From an uncultured Collinsella sp. (GTDB lineage Bacteria; Actinomycetota; Coriobacteriia; Coriobacteriales; Coriobacteriaceae): a DNA stretch of 64,000 nucleotides. This document shows positions 34,286 to 43,443 of this stretch, piece by piece; position 1 is the stretch's first letter, and each line of letters begins with the position of its first letter. Both the position numbers and the translations under genes were made by a program. Below the pieces are notes generated by a model, which worked only from the letters and a program-made list of their open reading frames with translations, did no database searches and was not told the DNA's origin. Location of the stretch: the NCBI GenBank assembly GCA_958437495.1, contig CAUBOH010000002.1:89492-153491 (forward strand). Direction: 5' to 3'.

Positions 34286-36283
34286 CTACTCGTTAGACAC
34301 ATATGTGGCACGAGGATAATCAGGCGTAACATCTTGGCCGCTGGAATAGCTCGAATCGAAAGGATGCGCCACCAGATCGTGCGTGCCCCATGCCATGCAG
34401 TCAAATAAACCAGTATCGAGAACAACGATATAACCCTTGCCGTCATAGTAGAAATGGTCCTCGGTAAAGTTGTCGTCATCTTCGAGGCTGTCGTCGACTA
34501 TAGAATCTGCCCCTCGCTTTGCCGCCCCGATCACTTGCTTGGCCTCGCTCTTGAGGGTGTCAAACGAGAGCCCGTGCTGCGCAAGCGAGTCCTCGAGCGA
34601 AACCTGCTCGCCCGTCTTAAGGTTATAGTATGCCGACCTCGTCACCTGTTCCGAACGATACGGAGGAATGTAGCTATCGGTATAGGTGCGCACACAGGCG
34701 ATATCCCCGTCAATCGAGACAATCTCAGCGTAATATATCGTGGTCACACGATTGTTCTCATCATATGGCGTCGCCTGCTTGCTCGCGTCAAGCGCATCAG
34801 CGACGAGCTGAATCATATCCTTGTTGAACTTGGCGATACCTACACCCTGGCCTTTTACCTGAGGATAGGTCCACGTAGCCGAAATCTGGCACGTAACGTC
34901 GGGATCAGGCGCACCCTCGCCCACCGGCGCCGTAAAGCTGACATCCTGCGTGGCAGAAACGGCTTCGTAGCTCACCTGCGCATCATCGCCAGCGTCCTTC
35001 GACTTCAGCTGCTCCAGCGTCGTGGCCACCGTGCCAATGGTGCTGTTAACCGAGCTCTCGTCGGCATACAAGAAACCGAAACCGCCCAAAGAGGCAGAAC
35101 CGACTTCATTCGGGGCAACAAGGTCGGTCATGGCTTTGAATGACTTGCCGTCGTAGCCAATGAATTTAACTTGGTATTCGTGAGTAGAAGGACCACTTTC
35201 ACCAGAGAGATCGCTTTGTTTAATTGCTGTCCCATGGTCGTACCACTGCGAAAAACCAATCTTGCCCTCGTATTCATCAAGCCAGACAGACACACACGCC
35301 TCCTGATGAGATACGTTTACCTCTGGCGTGTAGACCTTCTCAATCTTGCCATTCTTATACGCCCAGACTTCAAGATGCGCAGCGGCCGCGTTATCCGCAC
35401 GGTCCACCGGTTCATCGGAATACTCAATCAGTAGCTCATCTTGGCCGTCGCCATCAAAGTCAACAAGTTTTGCGTAAGCAACACCCTGGGCTCCATACGT
35501 ATATTCATCGAATTCGACAGCTTCGCCCTCGCCGTACTTCTTCTGGTACTCGAGGATCTTGTCGGTGAACAGTTCATTTGCCGTCTTGACCGCTGCCTTG
35601 GCAGATGCCTTGGCCTCCTTCTTGGACTGCGTAAGCTCAACGCTCTTAGGGGCGTCCGAGCCCTCCTTGGTGTAGTCGACCTTCATGGTGGTCGTGCTCT
35701 TCTTTTTGCCCTTGCCCGAGGTGATGGTCATCTGGTACTTCTGGTCGGGCAGCTCGCCAAAGTCCTCCATGGCAAAGCCGTCCTCACCATCGACCTTGAT
35801 GGTGTAGCTCTTGCCCTTGCCGGACACCGGCGCCAGCTCGACGGTATAACTATCGAGCTTTTTGCCCTTGCTGTTCTTGGGCAGAACCTTGGTCTCGCAC
35901 GCGCAGACAACATAGCCCTTGCCGCCCGAAGTCACCTCGGACGACGCGCCGATGCGCGGCACGACAACGATTGCTGCCACGATGGCGACAACGGCCACAC
36001 CGCCGATAACGGCAGCGACGATACGGCCCTTGTGCTTGAGTTTCTTAGACTGCGGCGTCGGAACAGACGGCTGAGAGGCCTCGGCAGGCTCGGTCATAGG
36101 CTCCTCATAACGAGGCTGCGCCGCCATATGAGCCGGGGCACCCTGAGGAGCGGTCGCCGGCGCGTCCCCTACCGGAAACGCCACAGGCTCCGCCTGGTCC
36201 TCAACGCCGCCCACGCGAGCGCCGCAGCTCGTACAAAACGTGGAGCCATCGGGTATCTGAGCTCCACACTTGGTGCAATACAT
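34286..36283 (-). CDS. Zinc-ribbon, single-pass membrane protein with large extracellular part
   Basis: The 665-residue protein starts MYCTKCGAQIPDGSTFCTSCGAR, a double CxxC zinc ribbon nearly identical to that of the 23767 gene. A Pro/Ala/Glu linker, a membrane helix (about 92-115, IVAAVIGGVAVVAIVAAIVVV) and a beta-rich region with Lys-rich turns follow. The middle part (about 245-430) includes EFDEYTYGAQGVAYAKLVDFDGDGQDELLIEY, an FG-GAP/dockerin-like DxDGDGxDE calcium loop, and the end resembles DUF3298/RsiV-like domains (YYAEIVSIDGDIACVRTYTD; HFYYDGKGYIVVLDTGLFDC). ATG 36283 has GGGAG upstream. Function unknown. Confidence 0.78.
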   Translation of the reverse strand: MYCTKCGAQIPDGSTFCTSCGARVGGVEDQAEPVAFPVGDAPATAPQGAPAHMAAQPRYEEPMTEPAEASQPSVPTPQSKKLKHKGRIVAAVIGGVAVVAIVAAIVVVPRIGASSEVTSGGKGYVVCACETKVLPKNSKGKKLDSYTVELAPVSGKGKSYTIKVDGEDGFAMEDFGELPDQKYQMTITSGKGKKKSTTTMKVDYTKEGSDAPKSVELTQSKKEAKASAKAAVKTANELFTDKILEYQKKYGEGEAVEFDEYTYGAQGVAYAKLVDFDGDGQDELLIEYSDEPVDRADNAAAAHLEVWAYKNGKIEKVYTPEVNVSHQEACVSVWLDEYEGKIGFSQWYDHGTAIKQSDLSGESGPSTHEYQVKFIGYDGKSFKAMTDLVAPNEVGSASLGGFGFLYADESSVNSTIGTVATTLEQLKSKDAGDDAQVSYEAVSATQDVSFTAPVGEGAPDPDVTCQISATWTYPQVKGQGVGIAKFNKDMIQLVADALDASKQATPYDENNRVTTIYYAEIVSIDGDIACVRTYTDSYIPPYRSEQVTRSAYYNLKTGEQVSLEDSLAQHGLSFDTLKSEAKQVIGAAKRGADSIVDDSLEDDDNFTEDHFYYDGKGYIVVLDTGLFDCMAWGTHDLVAHPFDSSYSSGQDVTPDYPRATYVSNE

Positions 36284-36364
36284 CGCATCTCCCGTCTCTC
36301 GTCGCAGCCGCAATGCGCCCGCGTAGTTCTTCCAACTACACCGTACGAGAGAAATCGTGATTCT

Positions 36365-36377
36365 TGTTGCGCAACAT
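36365..36377. promoter_or_regulatory. Palindrome TGTTGCGCAACA, second copy
   Basis: This is identical to the palindrome at 24670 and again sits upstream (82 bases) of a zinc-ribbon membrane protein gene, here 36283. The shared position and sequence suggest a common transcription factor. Confidence 0.5.
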
Positions 36378-36386
36378 TGCCGCCAC

Positions 36387-36546
36387 GTCCAAAACTATGC
36401 CGGTTTACTACGATAAATCGCCCGAACCTGAGCACGTTACTTTACAGAAAAACAAAACCGCAGGTAGACGAATCGGTCATTATCGGAAAATCCAGATATG
36501 GTCGAGGTATACCGATTCATCGTAGTAAACCGGCATAGTTTTGGAC
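36387..36546. repeat. Long-hairpin intergenic element, copy B
   Basis: A perfect 27-bp inverted repeat pairs 36387-36413 (containing ATGCCGGTTTACTACGA) with 36520-36546. The loop holds AACAAAACCGCAGGTA (36451-36466), shared with copy A at 34081. Total size is about 160 bases in both copies. Confidence 0.78.
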
Positions 36547-36571
36547 GAACGACCCCATACGGATAGCCTCA

Positions 36572-36623
36572 TTGACCCAACAACCGCAGAATGATCCGTT
36601 TTCCACCGTCCCCAAGGGGTCAA
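36572..36623. repeat. Short hairpin repeat with conserved loop, copy 1
   Basis: TTGACCC (36572-36578) pairs with GGGTCAA (36617-36623). The loop contains ATGATCCGTTTTCC and CCGTCCCCAA (36591-36615), which recurs with one base changed at 57750-57774 inside a different stem. Confidence 0.6.
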
Positions 36624-36657
36624 AAAGCCCCGCCGGGCCTTGGTGGCGCGGCGGGGC
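36622..36657 (-). terminator. Rho-independent terminator of fhs
   Basis: GCCCCGCCG (36627-36635) pairs with CGGCGGGGC (36649-36657); leftward it is followed by TTTTT. It lies 26 bases after the fhs stop. Confidence 0.88.
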
Positions 36658-36682
36658 GGGCAAGCAGCTATGGACAGCAGGC

Positions 36683-38350
36683 TTAGAACAGGCCGGTGAT
36701 GTTGCCGTCGTTGTCGACGTCGATGTTCTCGGCCGCGGGAACCTTGGGCAGGCCCGGCATGGTCAGAACGCTGCCGGTCAGCGCGACCACAAAGTGGGCA
36801 CCGGCGGAAACCTTGAGCTCGCGCACGGTGATGCGGAAGCCCTCAGGAGCTCCCAGTGCCTTGGCGTTGTCGCTAAAGCTGTACTGCGTCTTGGCCACGC
36901 ACACCGGCAGGTTGCCAAAGCCGTTCTCGCGCAGCTCGGCGAGCTGACGCTTGGCAGCCGGCGTAAAGTCGACGCCGTCGGCGCGGTAGACCTTGGTGGC
37001 AACAGCCTCCAGGGCGTCGGCCACATCGGCACCGTCCTCGTAGGCAAACTTGAGCTCACTCGGCTGCTCAATCAGGCGCATGACCTCATCGGCCAGATCG
37101 AGCGCGCCCTCGCCGCCCTTGGCCCAAACCTCGGACAGCTTCACATTGACACCCAGCTTCTGGCACTCGGACTCGATGAGGGCGAGTTCAGCCTCGGTAT
37201 CGGTCGGGAAGCGGTTGATGGCGACCACGCAAGGCAGACCGTAGACGTTCTGGATATTGTCGACGTGACGGAGCAGGTTGGGCATACCGGCCTTGAGTGC
37301 CTCGAGGTTCTCCTCGTTGAGGTCGGCCTTGGCAACACCGCCGTTATACTTAAGGGCACGAGCGGTGGCGACGACCACGACGGCGCTGGGACGAACGCCC
37401 GTCATGCGGCACTTGATGTCCAGGAATTTCTCGGCACCCAGGTCGGCACCAAAGCCGGCCTCGGTAATGGCGACATCGCCAAAACGCATGGCCATACGCG
37501 TGGCCATGATGGAGTTGCAGCCGTGGGCGATATTGGCGAAGGGACCGCCGTGGACAAACGCGGGCGTACCCTCAAGCGTTTGCACCAAGTTGGGCTTGAG
37601 CGCGTCCTTAAGCAACGCGGCCATGGCACCCTGGGCCTTAAGGTCGCGTGCGCGGACGGGCTCGCCGGCATAGCTGTAGCCGACAACGATCTCGCCCAAG
37701 CGCTCTTTAAGATCGTTGATGCTCGTGGACAGGCACAGGATCGCCATGACCTCGGAGGCAACGGTGATATCGAAGCCGTCCTCACGCGGCACGCCCTGGG
37801 CCTTGCCGCCAATGCCGTCGATGACATGTCGCAGTTGACGGTCGTTCATGTCGACGACGCGCTTCCAGGTGATGCGCTTAACATCGATACCGAGCTGGTT
37901 GCCCTGCTGAATATGGTTGTCGAGCATGGCAGCCAGCAGGTTGTTGGCGGCACCAATAGCATGGAAGTCACCGGTAAAGTGCAGGTTGATGTCCTCCATG
38001 GGGATGACCTGCGCCCAGCCGCCGCCGGCGGCACCGCCCTTGACGCCAAAGACGGGGCCGAGCGAAGGCTCACGCAGGGCGACGGCGCTCTTGATGCCGC
38101 GACGGCGCAGGCCATCGGCCAGACCGATGGTCGTGGTGGTCTTACCCTCGCCCGCAGGCGTGGGGTTGATGGCGGTCACGAGGACGAGCTTGGCCTGGTG
38201 ATCAGTTGGCTCGTTGAGCAGAGAGTAGTCGACCTTAGCCTTGTCGAAGCCGTACGGAATCAGGTGCTTTACGTCGACACCGGCGTTCTTGGCCACCTCG
38301 GTAATGGGCAGCGGTGTGACGGAACGTGCGATTTCGATGTCAGTAGGCAT
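36683..38350 (-). CDS. fhs: Formate-tetrahydrofolate ligase
   Basis: ATP-dependent formation of 10-formyl-THF from formate, cytoplasmic. The 555-residue protein has the P-loop TPAGEGKTTTTIGLADGL, LREPSLGPVFGVKGGAAGGG, HFTGDFHAIGAANNLLAA and GGPFANIAHGCNSIMAT, all typical of Fhs, at normal length. ATG 38350 has GAAAGGA upstream; an in-frame extension to 38434 lacks homology. It stands alone with its own terminator but completes the C1-folate route with fchA and folD at 22-23.6 kb. Confidence 0.95.
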   Translation of the reverse strand: MPTDIEIARSVTPLPITEVAKNAGVDVKHLIPYGFDKAKVDYSLLNEPTDHQAKLVLVTAINPTPAGEGKTTTTIGLADGLRRRGIKSAVALREPSLGPVFGVKGGAAGGGWAQVIPMEDINLHFTGDFHAIGAANNLLAAMLDNHIQQGNQLGIDVKRITWKRVVDMNDRQLRHVIDGIGGKAQGVPREDGFDITVASEVMAILCLSTSINDLKERLGEIVVGYSYAGEPVRARDLKAQGAMAALLKDALKPNLVQTLEGTPAFVHGGPFANIAHGCNSIMATRMAMRFGDVAITEAGFGADLGAEKFLDIKCRMTGVRPSAVVVVATARALKYNGGVAKADLNEENLEALKAGMPNLLRHVDNIQNVYGLPCVVAINRFPTDTEAELALIESECQKLGVNVKLSEVWAKGGEGALDLADEVMRLIEQPSELKFAYEDGADVADALEAVATKVYRADGVDFTPAAKRQLAELRENGFGNLPVCVAKTQYSFSDNAKALGAPEGFRITVRELKVSAGAHFVVALTGSVLTMPGLPKVPAAENIDVDNDGNITGLF

Positions 38351-38481
38351 GGACGGTCCTTTCGTTACCGGATGAGAAAAAGACCAATTCAGCATAGCAC
38401 GGGCGCGCAACAGTAAAACGCCCGTAACCGACAAACGGCGATATGTTTATCCAATGCCCAGCGATAGCCTACAAACCCGTC

Positions 38482-39549
38482 CTAAACGGCCGGCTCAATT
38501 CCTAAGTGCTCAAAGGTGCGAAGCGTTGCCTGGCGGCCCTGGGGCGTGCGAATCATCAAGCCGCACTGCAGCAGATAAGGCTCATAGACATCCTCGAGCG
38601 TGCCCGGGTCCTCGCCCACCGCGCTGGCAAGGGTCGTCAGGCCCACGGCACGGCCGGAGAACGTCTTGGCAAGCGTCTCCAAGATGCGAATGTCCATCCA
38701 GTCCAGGCCGAGCTCGTCAATCTCGAAGAACTCGAGTGCCTGACGGCAGATATCGAGCTCGATAGGACCGTTGCCGCGCACCTGCGCATAGTCGCGCACA
38801 CGTTTGAGCAGACGGTTGGCGAGGCGCGGCGTACCGCGCGAGCGCGAGCCGATCTCGAGCGCGCTGGGATGGTCGATCGTCACGCCCAGGATGGTTGCCG
38901 AGCGCGTCACAATCTGGGCGAGCTCCTCGACGGTGTAGTAATCCAAGCGATACGAGATGCCAAAGCGATCGCGTAGCGGGCCCGTGAGCATGCCCGAACG
39001 AGTCGTGGCCGCCACCAGCGTAAACTTGGGAATATCCAGGCGAATCGAACGCGCCGCCGGACCCTTGCCGATCACGATATCGAGCGCAAAGTCCTCCATC
39101 GCGGGATACAGAACTTCCTCGACCGAACGGTTCAATCGGTGAATCTCGTCGATAAACAGCACGTCACCCGGCTGCAAGTTAGTTAGGATGGCCGCGAGGT
39201 CGCCGGTGCGCGCAATAGCGGGGCCGCTCGTCGTCTTGATCTGAGCGCCCAGCTCGTTGGCGATAACCGTAGCCAGCGTGGTCTTTCCCAGACCCGGAGG
39301 GCCCGAGAAGATTACGTGGTCGAGCGTCTCGCCACGGCTCTGTGCCGCCTCGATGAGCACGCGCAGGCTCTGTTTGATGTGCTCCTGGCCGCAGTAGTCG
39401 TCCAGGCGCTGGGGACGCAGGGTACGGTCGACATCGAGGTCCTCGGGCGTCAGCTCCGAGCCCACCATGCGCTCACCGTGTGCCATGGATGCCGCCGGCG
39501 AGCTGCCGGGCGTCGCCCACAGGTCCTGAGAGTCATCGGCTTCCCACAT
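38482..39549 (-). CDS. ruvB: Holliday junction branch-migration ATPase RuvB
   Basis: Hexameric AAA+ motor that with RuvA migrates Holliday junctions. The 355-residue protein has RPQRLDDYCGQEHIKQSL, Walker A FSGPPGLGKTTLATVIA, Walker B VLFIDEIHRLNR, sensor AATTRSGMLTGPLRDRFG, and a C-terminal winged helix ending PQGRQATLRTFEHLGI. The N-terminus is longer than in E. coli by about 25 residues. The ATG at 39549 overlaps the ruvA stop as TGATG. Third gene of a ruvC-ruvA-ruvB operon. Confidence 0.96.
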   Translation of the reverse strand: MWEADDSQDLWATPGSSPAASMAHGERMVGSELTPEDLDVDRTLRPQRLDDYCGQEHIKQSLRVLIEAAQSRGETLDHVIFSGPPGLGKTTLATVIANELGAQIKTTSGPAIARTGDLAAILTNLQPGDVLFIDEIHRLNRSVEEVLYPAMEDFALDIVIGKGPAARSIRLDIPKFTLVAATTRSGMLTGPLRDRFGISYRLDYYTVEELAQIVTRSATILGVTIDHPSALEIGSRSRGTPRLANRLLKRVRDYAQVRGNGPIELDICRQALEFFEIDELGLDWMDIRILETLAKTFSGRAVGLTTLASAVGEDPGTLEDVYEPYLLQCGLMIRTPQGRQATLRTFEHLGIEPAV

Positions 39550-40169
39550 CACGCATCCATTCCAAGTCGCTTAAGCGCCGCGCCGAGCAGATCCTCGACA
39601 CGCATATCCTGCCCATCATACCCGCTCAGGGCAACATCGGTCTCCTGCGGGCTAAAGCCCATGGAAAGGAGCGCCGCACGAGCGTCATCGATCGCCGAAG
39701 GAGCGGCGGCGGGAACCGGCATCGCAACCTGGCCGGGAATCACGTCGACCGGCACAAAGCCCTTGTCCTTGGCAAAGGTGCTCTTGAGCTCCAGGATCAG
39801 ACGCTGCGCGGTCTTTTTGCCCACACCGGGAATCTTGGCCATACCCTTGTCGTCCTCGGCCATCACCAGGGAATACAGCTGTCCCACGGTATAGGTGGAG
39901 AGCACGGCAAGCGCCAGGCGCGGACCGACGCCCGAGACGGAAACGAGCCGATCGAACATCGTGCGCTCGTCCTTGGAGGCAAAACCAAAGAGCGTCATGG
40001 CGTCCTCACGGACCTGCATGCGGGTATAGAGGCGAACCTCGCCGCCGGGCGTGGGCAGCGTGGCAGCAGTGCTGCCAGATATGCCAAGCTCAAAGCCCAC
40101 GCCCGATACATCGACGACGGCCGAGCTCATCGTGGCCTCGACAAGCGTTCCATGGAGCTGGGAGATCAT
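39549..40169 (-). CDS. ruvA: Holliday junction DNA-binding protein RuvA
   Basis: The 206-residue junction-binding tetramer starts MISQLHGTLVEATMSSAVVD (OB fold), has two helix-hairpin-helix motifs (LVSVSGVGPRLALAVLS and MAKIPGVGKKTAQRLILEL), a Pro/Ala linker and the C-terminal RuvB-binding domain (ALLSMGFSPQETDVALS; LLGAALKRLG). Its ATG overlaps the ruvC stop as TGATG, indicating translational coupling. Confidence 0.96.
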   Translation of the reverse strand: MISQLHGTLVEATMSSAVVDVSGVGFELGISGSTAATLPTPGGEVRLYTRMQVREDAMTLFGFASKDERTMFDRLVSVSGVGPRLALAVLSTYTVGQLYSLVMAEDDKGMAKIPGVGKKTAQRLILELKSTFAKDKGFVPVDVIPGQVAMPVPAAAPSAIDDARAALLSMGFSPQETDVALSGYDGQDMRVEDLLGAALKRLGMDA

Positions 40170-40690
40170 CAGTATCCGGTTCCTCTCTGTTGATAGAACT
40201 CGCCACCGGTAAGCGCCCGGGTGCGGCTGAGGTTAACGTGACAGATGGCGCAGGCCAGAGCATCGGCGGCATGGTCGGGATGCGGGTCGTGATCGAGCTG
40301 CGTGAGCGTACGAACCATATACGCGACCTGCCGTTTGTCCGCGGCGCCGGTGCCCACAACGGCCTGCTTAATCTGCATAGGCGTGTACTCGCCAATCTCG
40401 AGCGCGCATTCCGAAAGCGCCACGAGCGCAGCACCGCGGGCATGCGCCGTTGGGATGGCCGAGCGAACGTTGGCGCCAAAGTAGATACTCTCGATAGCAG
40501 CAGTATCGGGTCGATAACGTTCGACAACGCCCTTGAGGTCGTGGGCGATATGCGACAGGCGCACCGCGAGCGGACTGCCCGCGCTGGTCTCGATACAACC
40601 GTAGGCACGGCAGCGAACCTCGCCGCGCCGCTCCTCGATAATCCCCCAACCCGTATGGGCCAAACCGGGGTCGATACCCAAAATGACCAA
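40169..40690 (-). CDS. ruvC: Holliday junction resolvase RuvC
   Basis: Endonuclease that cuts Holliday junctions. I take the TTG at 40690 as start: the product then opens MVILGIDPGLAHTGWGIIEE as in other RuvC proteins, and GGGGAGG lies five bases upstream. An earlier TTG at 40711 would include that site in the coding sequence. Catalytic acidic residues are visible in LGIDPG, AIESIYFGANV, and the C-terminal DHDPHPDHAADALACAICH. Length 173, as usual. First gene of the ruv operon. Confidence 0.94.
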   Translation of the reverse strand: MVILGIDPGLAHTGWGIIEERRGEVRCRAYGCIETSAGSPLAVRLSHIAHDLKGVVERYRPDTAAIESIYFGANVRSAIPTAHARGAALVALSECALEIGEYTPMQIKQAVVGTGAADKRQVAYMVRTLTQLDHDPHPDHAADALACAICHVNLSRTRALTGGEFYQQRGTGY

Positions 40691-40827
40691 GCCAACCTCC
40701 CCTCGCCACAAGCACGGCGCAAGACAAGGCCCCGCGCACTATTCACGAACGTCTGTTCTAGAATAACACAACGGGGCCAAGATGCTTAGTTGAAGTATCG
40801 GGGTTGGAAGCGAATCCTATCCCCAGT

Positions 40828-42813
40828 TTAGTTCTGACTAAAGAACGGGAACTGTCGGGGATCAACCGGCGGTTGCGGCATCGGCGTGCCCTGGGGCCCA
40901 CCCTGCGGTCCGCCCTGGCCGCCCATCATCTTTTCGATGGCGTCCTGGACCTCGCCCTCAAACTTCTTCATGCCCTCATGCAGGCGACGCTGGCCATCCT
41001 CGGAGCGCAACTCCTCCATCTGCTCGGGCGAAATACCCAACAGGTCACCCAGTATGCCCATCATCTCGCCACGCATGCGCTCGCTTGTATCCTCGTCGGC
41101 AAAACGACGCACCTCGGCGCGCGCCAGTGAATCGACCGTCATGCGTTCCTTGCCGCTCAGCCCCAGGTCGGACCATGCAAGCATGTACGGCCAGGCGCGC
41201 TCGACAAACGAACGGGCCGAGACAATCGGCGCCGTCGGCAGCATGCGGCGGGCGGCCTCGCCCTGACGCACGAGCATCAGCAGCAACGAGCAAGCCTCGG
41301 GCTTGCCGGCGGCCATTGGGATGTCGTCGAAGGGTCGGTTGCGGTCCACGTGTGACTCGAGCGTGCCATCGACCTCGCCCGGCTCGAGCCCACCGAGCAG
41401 CTGCGCCGCGCGATCGAGCATGTCGACCGGGCCGTCGAGCGTCGAGAGCGCCCGCGCCAGCACGCGCTCCATGCAATCTTCCACCGCGTTGAGCGTCACG
41501 AGCTCCTGCGGCACCACGGCAGACGTGCGGTTGCGCACACGCGCCACAAACTCGAGGGTCGACAGATACACATCGCCAAAGGGCGCGTAATCGCCCTGGT
41601 AGCCACCGCAAAGCGCCGGTGCCGCCAACGCGTACTCGGTCTTGGAAAGCGGGCTCAGAGCCATTGCGCCCAGCTCGAGCGCCGTGTCCTCCAACATGAG
41701 GCCCAGCGCACGCGAACGCAGGCGCTCGGCATCGCCCGCCGACACATCGCGGTCGAGCACGCGCGCCGCATCCGGCGTATCGCGCTCAACCGTGCGAATA
41801 TGCAGGCGCTCGGCAATCGCGCGAACGGCGGCGCAACGGGCGGCCTCGGCCTCTTCCTGCGCCGGCGTAAAGATGCGGTTGCGGTCCAACACCAGGCCGA
41901 TCACGTTGCGCGAGCCCAATGCATCGACAGCCAGCGCCGCAAGCAAAGACGACGGCAGATCGCCCTCGAGCGCTACCACGGCGCGCGACGTACCATGGGC
42001 ACGGGCGTTATCGCGCACAGCGAGCACCAGCGCCTGCCACAACCACTCCTCGGAACGAAACTCGGGCAGCTCGTGGTCCTCCAAGGCATCGAGCATCACA
42101 CCGCGCTGGATCTCCTGAACCAGCAGGCTCTCTTCAAAACACGGCGCCTGGGCCACCACGCGCCCGCAATCGTCGAGCACAAACGATCCGCCGGTATACA
42201 CCGACTCGTCATAGGCACCGACCGGCGCCATGCAGGCAAACCATACGCTGCGCTTGGACGCGATCTTACGGTAGGCACCGCTGCGAACGGCGGCAATGGC
42301 GGCCGTCTCGCGGTCGGTCATATCAAACGCGTTGAACTGGAAATAGGCGATAAGGTCGACGCCGGTCGGCAGCATCTCGAGCTCGCGGTCCAAGTCGAAG
42401 ATCACGGCGATACGCACGCCGTCCACGTCGAAGACCGGCGGGGCCCAACGGACATCGCCGTTCCCACCGCGTTGCAGGGCAATGCTCGAACGGGCCGGCA
42501 CCACATGGCCGTCCTTGAGCATCATGTAGTCGAGCAGGGGCTGGCCCTCAAACGAAACCGCCGCGGGCACGATGCAGATCATATCGAGTTCTTGGATACG
42601 CTCGGCAACACCGGTCAGGCCTGTCAACATGTCGTGCTCAAAGTCGGCAGCGCCCACCAGGCCGCCGGGCAGAGCGCCCATAAAGAGCGGAGCCGGGACG
42701 CACAGCACGCGCGCGCCGCGCTCGTGGGCCAAACGGGCTTGGTCCTCGATGCGACCGCAAATGCCCTCAATATCACCCAGGCGCATATCGATCTGTGCAA
42801 GTGCGAGCTTCAT
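40828..42813 (-). CDS. NAD+ synthetase (NadE)-like protein with degenerate active sites
   Basis: The 661-residue protein has the domain order of glutamine-dependent NAD+ synthetase: nitrilase-like domain (1-about 250) and NAD-synthase-like domain (about 260-560). In the first, the Glu of the usual FPEL is Ala (VPAPLF, residue 41) and the Lys is not evident (VPARSSIAL). In the second, the ATP-loop SGGxDS reads EGDLPS (283-288), TGNKSE reads LSPLSKTE, and the KD loop reads PFGDVY. The C-terminus adds a helical region and a Gly/Pro/Gln tail (MMGGQGGPQGGPQG). It is full length and free of stops, so it is likely a conserved pseudoenzyme. It lies upstream of ruvC, separately transcribed. Confidence 0.75.
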   Translation of the reverse strand: MKLALAQIDMRLGDIEGICGRIEDQARLAHERGARVLCVPAPLFMGALPGGLVGAADFEHDMLTGLTGVAERIQELDMICIVPAAVSFEGQPLLDYMMLKDGHVVPARSSIALQRGGNGDVRWAPPVFDVDGVRIAVIFDLDRELEMLPTGVDLIAYFQFNAFDMTDRETAAIAAVRSGAYRKIASKRSVWFACMAPVGAYDESVYTGGSFVLDDCGRVVAQAPCFEESLLVQEIQRGVMLDALEDHELPEFRSEEWLWQALVLAVRDNARAHGTSRAVVALEGDLPSSLLAALAVDALGSRNVIGLVLDRNRIFTPAQEEAEAARCAAVRAIAERLHIRTVERDTPDAARVLDRDVSAGDAERLRSRALGLMLEDTALELGAMALSPLSKTEYALAAPALCGGYQGDYAPFGDVYLSTLEFVARVRNRTSAVVPQELVTLNAVEDCMERVLARALSTLDGPVDMLDRAAQLLGGLEPGEVDGTLESHVDRNRPFDDIPMAAGKPEACSLLLMLVRQGEAARRMLPTAPIVSARSFVERAWPYMLAWSDLGLSGKERMTVDSLARAEVRRFADEDTSERMRGEMMGILGDLLGISPEQMEELRSEDGQRRLHEGMKKFEGEVQDAIEKMMGGQGGPQGGPQGTPMPQPPVDPRQFPFFSQN

Positions 42814-42930
42814 GGCTCAGCCCTTTCCGTCGTAAACCATCGTTGTCGTAGTAAAAGCGCCGGCCGCATGATGCAGTCGGCGCTCGCATGTGCATATGCT
42901 AGCTATGATACCCCGAGCGGGGGCGCGCTC

Positions 42931-43293
42931 CTAGAACGTCGCGGACCACAGCCCGTGCAGGTTGCAATAGGCATAGACGGTACCGGTCTTGGAACCGCCG
43001 GCAAAAAACGTCGCGGGCTTCATGCCGGGCTCAAGGTAATGGACCTCCAGACGGCCCTCGGCCTCAAGGGCGATCCACTCAATATAGTGCTCGGGCAGGC
43101 TGGGATGCTCGACCGAGCCCACGCGTGCACGGATCACGTGACCGTCGCGCTCACTCTCGACGACCGGCACGTGCTTTTCGTGCGCCGCGTCCTCGGTGTT
43201 CGCGGTCAGCTCCGTGCAGCCGGCAGGGGTCGCAACGTCGTCGCCAAGGGCGGCAATGAGCTTGCCGTCGGGGTCCTTAAAGAATTTCGCCAT
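42931..43293 (-). CDS. Superoxide reductase-like protein (desulfoferrodoxin family, no centre I)
   Basis: The 120-residue protein has the centre-II iron ligands: HEKHVPVVE, GSVEHPSLPEHYIEWI (two His) and VYAYCNLHGLW (Cys and His), as in neelaredoxin/desulfoferrodoxin. The N-terminal CxxC rubredoxin-like centre of desulfoferrodoxin is absent, the segment reading MAKFFKDPDGKLIAALGDD. It reduces superoxide to peroxide in anaerobes. ATG 43293 has AAAGGAG upstream. Confidence 0.88.
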   Translation of the reverse strand: MAKFFKDPDGKLIAALGDDVATPAGCTELTANTEDAAHEKHVPVVESERDGHVIRARVGSVEHPSLPEHYIEWIALEAEGRLEVHYLEPGMKPATFFAGGSKTGTVYAYCNLHGLWSATF

Positions 43294-43443
43294 GATGTTC
43301 TCCTTTGCTGATGTGCCAATGTTCTCGATGGTTCTTATGCCCAAAGGCGGGCAAACCATCCACGGCATGGCAAATGAACACATAACGGGCAGGGACGATG
43401 GGGCAGCGTGTGCTATCCGCCCTTGCGGCCCCACCCAAGCGGG

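Noticed and set aside
36572..38416. Plus-strand open frame of about 614 codons opposite fhs
   Set aside because: Mirror frame of the fhs gene with no recognisable domain or ribosome-binding site.
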